From Arcticibacter svalbardensis MN12-7 (GTDB taxonomy: Bacteria; Bacteroidota; Bacteroidia; Sphingobacteriales; Sphingobacteriaceae), in contig NZ_AQPN01000023.1 in NCBI RefSeq assembly GCF_000403135.1, forward strand, positions 1 through 63,949: a DNA stretch of 63,949 nt. Reading direction: 5' to 3'. A program made the translations under genes and the position numbers. Below, piece after piece: positions 29,762 to 36,603 of this stretch. Position 1 is the first letter of the stretch; every line of letters starts with the position of its first letter. The notes below the pieces were generated by a model. That model saw only the letters and a list, made by a program, of their open reading frames with translations. It did no database searches and had not been told where the DNA came from.

Positions 29762-30079
29762 GATTTAATTTTTATGTTAAAATATTTTGTTATTTAGATA
29801 AGAATTAAGGCATTACAAATATAAATCAAAGACAAGGGGGTGTTTGAGGGATCAGATCAACCTATAATATGATACCAGTCATTTATTAGGTAAAACAATT
29901 TAGCAAGTGGTTGGTTATAGGAGACAGAACTTTTTATACCTCTTTAAGGTGGGGAAATATAAACTTAGGTTAGTTTCGCTTCCTTGATAAAGGAACAGAT
30001 ACGGTCGGAACTTTGCAAGAATTTAAGGGCTGGCTTTTCCATGAAAGCATTGCATTTGATCCTGATCAATAGCTTTTTC
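29762..30079. other. intergenic region with a -7 element for the DUF3494 gene
   Basis: A 318-bp spacer between two minus-strand genes. On the minus strand TATATTTG at 29823-29816 matches TAnnTTTG, about 54 nt before the DUF3494 start, without a clear -33 partner. No strong terminator for the Abi gene is visible. No gene is supported. Confidence 0.4.
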
Positions 30080-31024
30080 TTAAACTATCTGATCTCTATT
30101 GAATTTCCAAATTATTTCAGTCTGCCAAGAACCACTAAATCCCATTGCCGAAAGATCAACAACAGAATATCTGTCTAAAAGGTTAAATAGCCGTTGTTTG
30201 AATTTATTATTAGGACTAACCGTGTTTAAAAGATATATAATCATTGATAAAACGAAATAGGTTTTATTATTGATAGGCTTTGTGGTCCCGTTAATTTCTA
30301 TGTCGACAACTGAAAGCCATGAATTTGTAGGGGTAATAGGTAAAGAAGGTGTAATTCTCATCGACCTGTTCCATAATCTTGAATGATGAGCACAAACATT
30401 ACGTACATAAACTATGGTATGTAACCATGATTCAAATGTGGAATCATCCAATCCAAAGTATTTAGAAATTTCTCTTTTCTTTCTATTGGGTTTTAAGTTT
30501 TTGTATAAACTAGATAAGGTTCCAAATGAAGATATTTCAAGTATCATCCAACTTGGCGGCAAAGGATCATTGTAGTTTTCTTTAAACGATTTAATGAATT
30601 GTTCATCACTTCTTTCAAAATCCTTTTTTAGCTTTATTATTGTTTGGTTTAAACTTACACTGTTTTTGAAAATACCTGTATTATTTAGCCAGTTAGGACC
30701 ATACTCATGTGATAACAAATAGATCATTTTAGCCCTGATAGCCACTTCTATCTTTTCAAGTTCCGCCCCCACCAATTTTCTTAATTCTCTATCAAAACAG
30801 TATAATTGGAAAGCCAAATCAAACGATGCATCTTTTTTAAAAAGGTGAGTTGATTTTGGGGCCTGAATCATAGGATACCAGTAACCACTGAGCCTATAGT
30901 AACTAATATTCTCTAAAAGAAATAACGCTTTAGAATCATCTTCTATTTTCAGACCTCTGTCTTTTAATTGTTGAAGTTGAACTTGGTAAGAAAGTGCAGG
31001 TTTATGATAAGGTATTCTGGACAT
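30080..31024 (-). CDS. Abi_2 / AbiF-AbiD family abortive-infection protein (HEPN)
   Basis: A 314-residue Abi_2-family protein, a group named after lactococcal AbiD/AbiF phage-exclusion proteins. The N-terminus (PALSYQVQLQQLKDRGL, then LLENISYYRLSGYWYPM) and DRELRKLVGAELEKIEVAIRAKM are typical. The HEPN active-site motif R-x4-H is RNVCAH, Arg208 to His213, followed by HSRLWNR. HEPN proteins are usually RNases that act as toxins when released from control. A hairpin RNA with a U-run ends 3-4 nt before the ATG, so expression or activity is probably controlled by that RNA. No other defence gene is adjacent on this side. Confidence 0.9.
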   Translation of the reverse strand: MSRIPYHKPALSYQVQLQQLKDRGLKIEDDSKALFLLENISYYRLSGYWYPMIQAPKSTHLFKKDASFDLAFQLYCFDRELRKLVGAELEKIEVAIRAKMIYLLSHEYGPNWLNNTGIFKNSVSLNQTIIKLKKDFERSDEQFIKSFKENYNDPLPPSWMILEISSFGTLSSLYKNLKPNRKKREISKYFGLDDSTFESWLHTIVYVRNVCAHHSRLWNRSMRITPSLPITPTNSWLSVVDIEINGTTKPINNKTYFVLSMIIYLLNTVSPNNKFKQRLFNLLDRYSVVDLSAMGFSGSWQTEIIWKFNRDQIV

Positions 31025-31027
31025 GTC

Positions 31028-31082
31028 AAAAAAAAAGCTTACCCTGAGCGCGCTGATCTAAAGGGAAGCGGGGTAAGCATGT
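31028..31082 (-). ncRNA. hairpin RNA upstream of abi gene (abiF-RNA-like)
   Basis: On the minus strand GCTTACCC (31078-31071) pairs with GGGTAAGC (31044-31037). Between them CGCT (31070-31067) can pair with AGCG (31054-31051) around a loop containing CCCTTTAG. Nine T follow at once, then GAC and the Abi ATG. A TACATTTG promoter motif ends 5-7 nt before the stem. The layout is a short autonomous RNA of about 50-55 nt ending in an intrinsic-terminator form, in front of an AbiF-type gene. This is the position of the abiF RNA motif known from comparative genomics (Weinberg and colleagues). Direct identity with that motif is not checked. Confidence 0.72.
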
Positions 31083-31087
31083 TAATA

Positions 31088-31095
31088 CAAATGTA
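31088..31095 (-). promoter_or_regulatory. putative -7 element TACATTTG for the abi leader RNA
   Basis: Exact TAnnTTTG match on the minus strand. The expected start point lies just before the hairpin RNA, so the RNA would begin at its 5' stem. No clear -33 TTTG is visible upstream in this very AT-rich stretch. Confidence 0.5.
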
Positions 31096-31273
31096 AATAA
31101 AATATTAATCATATATTTATGTTATTTTAACATATTAATCTCAATTTTAATTTATTCTCTTTCACTTTAGATAGAATTTATTAGAAAAAATAGAGTAGAC
31201 ACCGGTATGCTGATTAGTATTTCAAACTAGGGTTGCATTGTGAAAGTTGATACATATATTCAAAACTCTAGGG

Positions 31274-32239
31274 CTAACTTTTTTTAAATGAAACCCTTCC
31301 TTTCTTAATCAGATCCGTGACAAATACCTTTTCTTTAACCTTTTTACTGGTTGCAATGGCCCGTTTACTAACCTTATTATCCATGCCCAACATGAGGAGG
31401 TTACCTTTATAAAACATCTCTATTATTTTCTCTTCTCTGCCTGGATAGTTGGATGGTTGCATATCAACCTCTTTTAAAGGGTAATTCGAAGGATTTAAGG
31501 ATTGAAATGTGCCGATAATAGCGCAGGGACTAAAATCCTTACTATTCAACAATATACTTTCATCAGTTTGACTGATTGTAGAATATAACATTAGTGACAT
31601 ACTCACCAATGCCAGGCAATCCTCCGGGATTTTTTCATTAAAAGTGATTATTTGTTCTTCAGTGGTTTGATATCCTTCCAGATCGACATCCTGAAACCCC
31701 AGGTTTTCATAATACTCCTCCCTGAAGTTAAAGGCAACCAACATCAAACGGATCCTGTGTTTCATATAGGCTCCACTCAGCCCTTTAGGCCTTTTAATCC
31801 CTGTTTTAGTGTCCAAAGATCCTAAAGTAATATGCACCAAACCTTCAAGATTTTTACTAACAGAGTGGCTCATCTGCAGGACCTCAGCTAATTTACTGTT
31901 CGCATTGAAGTCCAATCCCTGTAAATAGGAAAGGTCCCCATCATGCAAATCTCTTTTCCCTTTATCTCCACTTACATTGTTCAAGATTGACCGGTACACC
32001 AATTGCGTGCTTCTGTAGGCTGCTGTCCCGTCCTTAAAAAAATAAGCCGGTTCAAATGCATTCCTGATCACTGCTGCCGAAGAACTCGAAAGTCCAAACT
32101 CCGTAGCGCTCCTGATCGTTTTTTCAGTTTGCTTAAATTCCTTTGTCTTACCCTGAATGATGTTCTTTCCCCGATACTCCCGGTAAATTACAGAACCTGC
32201 AGTTCCATGGATCATTCCTTTCTTATCTATTGTTGCCAT
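31274..32239 (-). CDS. conserved hypothetical protein (Sphingobacteriales family)
   Basis: A 321-residue soluble protein without signal peptide or membrane segments. The N-terminus (IDKKGMIHGTAGSVIYREYRGKNIIQGKTKEFKQTEKTIRSATEFGLSSSSAAVIRNAF) resembles a recurrent Bacteroidota family in which a G-x-x-Y-R-x-Y-R-G start is followed by a repeated Thr/Ala-rich helix; related DUF6266-type proteins share this general plan. Function unknown. It lies upstream of the Abi unit in the same direction, 190 bp from the RNA promoter, and has a basic C-terminus (SKKVKEKVFVTDLIKKGRVSFKKS). A link to the Abi unit is only positional. Confidence 0.75.
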   Translation of the reverse strand: MATIDKKGMIHGTAGSVIYREYRGKNIIQGKTKEFKQTEKTIRSATEFGLSSSSAAVIRNAFEPAYFFKDGTAAYRSTQLVYRSILNNVSGDKGKRDLHDGDLSYLQGLDFNANSKLAEVLQMSHSVSKNLEGLVHITLGSLDTKTGIKRPKGLSGAYMKHRIRLMLVAFNFREEYYENLGFQDVDLEGYQTTEEQIITFNEKIPEDCLALVSMSLMLYSTISQTDESILLNSKDFSPCAIIGTFQSLNPSNYPLKEVDMQPSNYPGREEKIIEMFYKGNLLMLGMDNKVSKRAIATSKKVKEKVFVTDLIKKGRVSFKKS

Positions 32240-32347
32240 ACTTTTATGTTATTTGCATAAAGTAATCGCTAAAGATTCTTAAGAGCGAAAAAAACTTTAA
32301 AATTTCTTAAATCTTCTCGAAAAAGGCATGAATTGTCAATAAAAGAC

Positions 32348-32497
32348 ATGACGATCATTGAACAAATTAAATTAAAAAAGATGCGTGCTTCATTTTATCC
32401 TATTATCAATCTGATTTTCAAAAGAAAAGGCCACGGACATGCTGTAAAAAAATTCTTGACTTCTTCTAAAAGGAAAGCTATTGAATCAATAAATTAA
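32348..32497 (+). CDS. small basic ORF, 49 residues
   Basis: ATG 32348 opens a 49-codon frame MTIIEQIKLKKMRASFYPI.. with many Lys and Arg (about pI 11 by eye) and a GHGHAVKKF segment, ending at TAA 32495-32497. No clear ribosome site is seen, as is common in this phylum. A hairpin with a T-rich tail (32517-32556) follows 20 bp later, which supports a separate transcript. I recognise no family. It could be chance; the codon pattern is not strongly biased. Confidence 0.35.
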   Translation: MTIIEQIKLKKMRASFYPIINLIFKRKGHGHAVKKFLTSSKRKAIESIN

Positions 32498-32516
32498 CGA
32501 ATAACCATGCAGTATA

Positions 32517-32556
32517 AGTCCGACTTAAACTAGCCAAAGTGGGACTCATTTTGGAC
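32517..32556 (+). terminator. possible terminator after the small ORF
   Basis: AGTCC-g-ACTT pairs with AAGT-g-GGACT, with a 10-nt loop and one internal G-G mismatch, followed by a T-rich run ending in seven T. Confidence 0.45.
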
Positions 32557-32713
32557 TTTTTTTGGAATCTTATCGGGATGAAATATTGAAAGCTACCATC
32601 AATCCTGTAAAGCATTTTAAATTTTATTAATCAAGCGGAATGCAGGTAAACCAGAATGGTTTGGATGAAACTATGATCTTATGATGATTCTGCCAAAATA
32701 CGCTGATCTCATA

Positions 32714-33604
32714 CTACTTTTTATGGAATGTAAAGGCTATAGGCGTTAATGTATATCCCTTGTTTTTGAGTGAATTAACTAAACCGTCTTTACCGCCAAG
32801 ATGCCCAGCTCCAACAGCAATCATAAGGCTTTGAGTTCCGATAAGAGCATCGATCCGATTAGCCATAATTTCATTGCGTTTAGTAACAAGTTCGCCATTA
32901 AAGCTGTCATCTAGAGGCATCATCTTGCTAAGATCTTCTATCATATGGTGGATGTCTTGTCTGACATACACGCGCATCACTTCATTCAGCATCTCATTTT
33001 GCGACATGTTTTGTTTCAGCATTGTAGATAGCATTTTTGCCTGCTCAATAATAGATATCGCATCAACTGCTTTAAGTTGTTCATTAAGTGTTTCTATTCC
33101 ACCGATACTATCTTTTAAGAGTAAGGCTTTCTTATATAATTCCATATCCAAAGAAGGGGTATGTGTGCCAGCCATTAAAAAAGTGGAAACGTAGATTGGT
33201 TTAAGCTGGAAAAGTTTGTTTCCAAGTGCCTTTAAAACCGATGAGGTTGCCACAGCCTGTGATAGTTTAGTTAGGGACGCGGTATCTAATATTTTATTTA
33301 AATATTGGGTGCTGTCTTTTATCCAAAGGGCTTGCATCAATTCGGCCTGATTAAGATGTCCAAAATCTAGTTCAAAATAGACGTTTCTAACAGTTTTTAA
33401 CCGATCGAAAATAGCTTCTGGTAATTCGTATTGTAAGGTATCAAACAAATGTATCGTTCCAACAAGGTAAACAGGTTGATTAATATGCTTTCCTGAAATT
33501 TGCCATAGTACACTTTTATCAGATTGTGCAAATGCAAATGAGAGATTAAGTAGCAGCCCAATTAATAATAAGAGCCTTTTTAAGTTAAACAAATGAGGGT
33601 TCAT
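32714..33604 (-). CDS. TraB/GumN family protein
   Basis: A 296-residue exported protein with signal peptide (LLLLIGLLLNLSFAFAQ). The TraB/GumN domain fills the rest: LWQISGKHINQPVYLVGTIHLFD (the GT-x-H pair), NVYFELDF with an acidic residue, and AVGAGHLGGKDGLVNSLKNKGY near the C-terminus. The conserved GT..H, E and GxxH residues resemble a metalloprotease-like site (Tiki/TraB relatives), but bacterial members are mostly uncharacterised. No operon partner is visible. Confidence 0.92.
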   Translation of the reverse strand: MNPHLFNLKRLLLLIGLLLNLSFAFAQSDKSVLWQISGKHINQPVYLVGTIHLFDTLQYELPEAIFDRLKTVRNVYFELDFGHLNQAELMQALWIKDSTQYLNKILDTASLTKLSQAVATSSVLKALGNKLFQLKPIYVSTFLMAGTHTPSLDMELYKKALLLKDSIGGIETLNEQLKAVDAISIIEQAKMLSTMLKQNMSQNEMLNEVMRVYVRQDIHHMIEDLSKMMPLDDSFNGELVTKRNEIMANRIDALIGTQSLMIAVGAGHLGGKDGLVNSLKNKGYTLTPIAFTFHKK

Positions 33605-33926
33605 ATTTACTAGATAAGTTAGTATACTAAGATGAAGGAAACTTACAGTTATTTTTTAATATTCAATTTAAAAAAAAATAACTATGAAAGTAGCCGCCTA
33701 CATGATCACAACTTAGAAAATAATAAAGCCATGTCATAACGAAGATTCGCTCTCAAATTAAAACCAATTAATAGTTTAAAAACTTAAATATAACAGCTCC
33801 TTTTTCTATTAGTAATTTATAAAGGTCTTATTATTTCCCCCGTTTTATAGGCTACAACTTTGACTGTTTTGGCTAATCTTGGAGTTAAAAGATTAATGAC
33901 CTTTGTGTTATAAAGAAACACGTACA
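33605..33926. other. intergenic region between divergent genes
   Basis: A 322-bp AT-rich spacer between the TraB/GumN gene (minus) and the SDR-AraC chimera (plus). I see no gene, strong hairpin or exact TAnnTTTG element within usual distance of either start. A near match, GACCTTTG, lies about 20 nt before the chimera's ATG. Confidence 0.4.
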
Positions 33927-34787
33927 ATGGAAAACAACACAAATCGAATTAAAGGAAAAGTAATTGCAATCACAGGTGCAAGCAGTGGGATTGGTGAGGC
34001 AACAGCAATGATGCTGGCAGAGCTTGGAGCAAAAGTTGTTTTAGGCGCAAGAAGATTGGATCGTTTAGAAGAGCTTGATGGTCGAATTAGAGCAGTAGGA
34101 GGTGATTCCACTTATCTGGTAACAGCTGTTAAAAATCGTGTGGATGTAGATAATTTGGTTAAACTGGCTTGTCAGCAGTATGGCCGGTTAGATGTAATTA
34201 TCAATAATGCAGGAATTAGCCATCTTTCCCGAATAGATGAGTTGCAGGTTGAAGAGTGGGAAGAGATGATTGACGTAAACTTAAAAGGTGTTTTATATGG
34301 AATTGCAGCTGGATTGTCCGTTTTTAATGAATTGGACAATAACATTGATTCTTTTAGTCAGGATGTTTTGGTTTCCCAGATAGAACTGATATTAATTCAT
34401 AGTAACCGCTTTTATACACGACAGTTTAATACCCGTAAGACGGTTTATATTGATTTGATAGATACAATGAATGCTTATTTGGACGAGCGTTTCGATCCGG
34501 AAAGGTCAGTTGTATTCGGCCTGCCAACTGTTCAGGAAGTATCGGATCATCTTCATATTTCAGCTAGGTATCTAACAGATTTACTTAAGTCGCTAACAGG
34601 CCAGAGTACCCAGCAACATATTCATAATAAGTTAATTGAAAAAGCGAAGGATAGATTGAGTACGAGTCGTCTCACTATTGCTGAGATCGCGTATCAGCTA
34701 GGTTTTGAACATCCGCAATCATTTAATAAGCTTTTCAAGCGATATACTGAAATATCTCCAACAGCCTATCGTCAATCATTTAACTGA
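33927..34787 (+). CDS. chimeric SDR oxidoreductase N-half fused to AraC-type regulator C-half
   Basis: A 286-residue frame from ATG 33927 (a TTG at 33903 is unlikely). Residues 1-130 are a short-chain dehydrogenase start: GKVIAITGASSGIGEATAMMLAELGAKVVLGAR (cofactor Gly motif), NNAGISHL and DVNLKGVLYGIAAGL. Then the text changes to an AraC regulator: SVFNELDNNIDSF.., LVSQIELILIHSNRFYTRQFNTRK, and two helix-turn-helices (TVQEVSDHLHISARYLTDLL; LTIAEIAYQLGFEHPQSFNKLFKRY). The catalytic Tyr-x3-Lys of the SDR is gone. Adjacent SDR and AraC genes are common in Bacteroidota, so an in-frame deletion near 34308-34326 joined them. DNA binding may persist. Confidence 0.85.
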   Translation: MENNTNRIKGKVIAITGASSGIGEATAMMLAELGAKVVLGARRLDRLEELDGRIRAVGGDSTYLVTAVKNRVDVDNLVKLACQQYGRLDVIINNAGISHLSRIDELQVEEWEEMIDVNLKGVLYGIAAGLSVFNELDNNIDSFSQDVLVSQIELILIHSNRFYTRQFNTRKTVYIDLIDTMNAYLDERFDPERSVVFGLPTVQEVSDHLHISARYLTDLLKSLTGQSTQQHIHNKLIEKAKDRLSTSRLTIAEIAYQLGFEHPQSFNKLFKRYTEISPTAYRQSFN

Positions 34788-34924
34788 AGGTTGCTATGCA
34801 AGGTATATAGCAATGTGAAGCATTAAGATTATCACACAAAAAAATTCTATAAATAAATTAAAATCAGGTAATTTGTGTTTCTTTTAGCCAATATAAACAA
34901 GGTGAAATACGTTAGTCTACAATT

Positions 34925-36085
34925 ATGCCTGATAATGAAGAGAAAATAAGACAATTAGAGGAAGAGATTAATCTTTTGAAATCGGGTAAACCTACTTCAA
35001 AGGAAATACGCAAGAAGGATTCCCTGGATCTGGAAAACAAAAATAGTCACCTTCGTTTTAAAACGATTTTTGAGCAGACGTCTCTTGGCAATAAGTTCAT
35101 TAATTCTGACTTGCAAATAATTAAAGTAAATAAAGCTTTAGTAAGATTGTTAGGGTACAGTGCAAAAGAGTTAATTGGAACTAGGATCACTGACATTGTG
35201 CTTCCAGAATTTGTTGAAAACTGGAAGAAATTACAGCATGAACTTTGGTCAAACAAAAATCCCTCATTTAGTATAGACACTTGTATTTATAAGAAAGATA
35301 GAAACATCGTATGGTGCCATATTACATCTATCTTGCTGACAGATCGAGGCGAGACGCTTGGGTATACTATTCTTGAAGATGTTACGGAACGAAAAGTCCT
35401 GGAGAATGATCTAAAAGAGGCAGCTAGCCGGGAATCGTTATTTCAGCAGCAGTTATTAGAAGCTACTATAGATACACAGGAGAAAGAACGGTCGCGTATT
35501 GCCGAAGATTTGCATAATGGGTTAGGTCAGATATTATATGGTATTAAGCTGAGCCTTGATCAGGTAAAATTTGAAAATGCAAAACAACAAATGGAAGGTG
35601 TATTAGCTATTAAAAAAGCTAAAGAATTAATTTCCGTATGTATCAAGGACACGAAGCGCATATCCCATGATCTTATGCCAACGATACTTGAAGATTTTGG
35701 ACTTAAAGAAGCGGTTCAAGATATTTGCCAGCAGATTAATGGAACAATAACTATGAATTGTCGATTTTCAGGATTAGAGGATAGACTTCCAAAACATGTT
35801 GAAATAGCTATTTATCGTATTATACAGGAACTAACTACAAATATAATTAAACATGCTAATGCTACCAAAGCTTCTTTGCGAGTAGGTGTTAGCAGGAGAG
35901 AGATCAGAATTCGGGTAGAAGATAATGGCAATGGCTTTAATGTTTCAAAATCTAACGAGGGAAGCATCGGTATTAGATCAATAAAAAGTAAGCTTTATCT
36001 TTTAAAAGGTAAATTAGAAATTTCCTCTAAACCTGATACAGGAACTGTGATAGATATTCAACTTCCACGTATGGTTCAAAATTGA
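34925..36085 (+). CDS. PAS sensor histidine kinase, HisKA_3 (NarL-type) family
   Basis: A 386-residue cytosolic kinase. A short N-terminal coiled coil (1-30) precedes one PAS domain (about 42-160). The HisKA_3 dimerisation helix has EKERSRIAEDLHNGLGQ with phospho-acceptor His197. The HATPase domain has ELTTNIIKHANATKA and VEDNGNGF. Such kinases usually pair with LuxR/NarL-type response regulators; none lies in the window, so it is an orphan. No membrane segment is seen, so the signal is intracellular. A Fur-family gene starts 41 bp downstream in the same direction. Confidence 0.9.
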   Translation: MPDNEEKIRQLEEEINLLKSGKPTSKEIRKKDSLDLENKNSHLRFKTIFEQTSLGNKFINSDLQIIKVNKALVRLLGYSAKELIGTRITDIVLPEFVENWKKLQHELWSNKNPSFSIDTCIYKKDRNIVWCHITSILLTDRGETLGYTILEDVTERKVLENDLKEAASRESLFQQQLLEATIDTQEKERSRIAEDLHNGLGQILYGIKLSLDQVKFENAKQQMEGVLAIKKAKELISVCIKDTKRISHDLMPTILEDFGLKEAVQDICQQINGTITMNCRFSGLEDRLPKHVEIAIYRIIQELTTNIIKHANATKASLRVGVSRREIRIRVEDNGNGFNVSKSNEGSIGIRSIKSKLYLLKGKLEISSKPDTGTVIDIQLPRMVQN

Positions 36086-36126
36086 GTAGAAAAGAACAAA
36101 TTCAGGCAGATCTCATTTATATAGAT

Positions 36127-36543
36127 ATGAAACAGGAAGTAGAAAGTATGCTTAAATCAAAAGAAATTAATCCAACAGTCAACCGAATGTTAGTGCTGGA
36201 TTATTTGCTTGAATTAAAATCTTCCATAAGCTTAACTGATTTAGAATTATCCTTGGAAAGTTTTGACAGAGTGACCCTTTACCGTACGCTTAAAACTTTT
36301 GAAGAGCGTGGATTGGTGCACAAAATAGAAGATGGAATGGGTATCACGAAGTTTGCAATTTGTCAGGATAGTTGTAAGGCTGGCATGCACCACGATCTGC
36401 ATGTTCACTTTTATTGCCACAATTGCAAGCAGACCTTTTGTTTGCCTAAAACACAAATACCAGAAGTGAAGCTTCCTGAAAACTATCAGCGCCAGGAAAT
36501 GGAGTTGATAGTGAAGGGCATTTGCTCGGCATGCGCTAAATAA
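36127..36543 (+). CDS. Fur-family metalloregulator (zinc or peroxide type)
   Basis: A 138-residue Fur-family repressor from ATG 36127 (an upstream TTG at 36082 would overlap the kinase). The N-terminal winged helix is PTVNRMLVLDYLLELKSSISLTDLELSL..DRVTLYRTLKTFEERGLVHKIE. The C-terminal dimer domain has HHDLHVHFYCHNCKQTFCL and GICSACAK, with two CxxC pairs for structural zinc and a His-rich cluster for metal sensing. Which metal it senses is not certain. It lies directly before a Zn/Cd P-type ATPase and a palindromic site, so zinc or cadmium control is a good inference. Confidence 0.9.
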   Translation: MKQEVESMLKSKEINPTVNRMLVLDYLLELKSSISLTDLELSLESFDRVTLYRTLKTFEERGLVHKIEDGMGITKFAICQDSCKAGMHHDLHVHFYCHNCKQTFCLPKTQIPEVKLPENYQRQEMELIVKGICSACAK

Positions 36544-36555
36544 AAATTGCAATAC

Positions 36556-36590
36556 AGTTGCATGCTGTTTGTATGCAACTTTGTATACAA
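36556..36590. promoter_or_regulatory. palindromic operator between the Fur-type gene and the P-type ATPase
   Basis: AGTTGCAT (36556-36563) and ATGCAACT (36573-36580) form an exact inverted repeat with a 9-nt spacer. A second palindrome TTGTATACAA (36581-36590) follows at once. It ends 13 bp before the ATPase ATG. The architecture suits a dimeric Fur-family repressor overlapping the ATPase promoter; the neighbouring Fur-type protein is the obvious candidate. Confidence 0.6.
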
Positions 36591-36603
36591 TAAATTCAAA
36601 TGT

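Noticed and set aside
36547-36603. N-terminal extension of the P-type ATPase (QYSCMLFVCNF..)
   Set aside because: It would start at TTG and translate through the palindromic operator; ATG 36604 gives the usual His-rich start.
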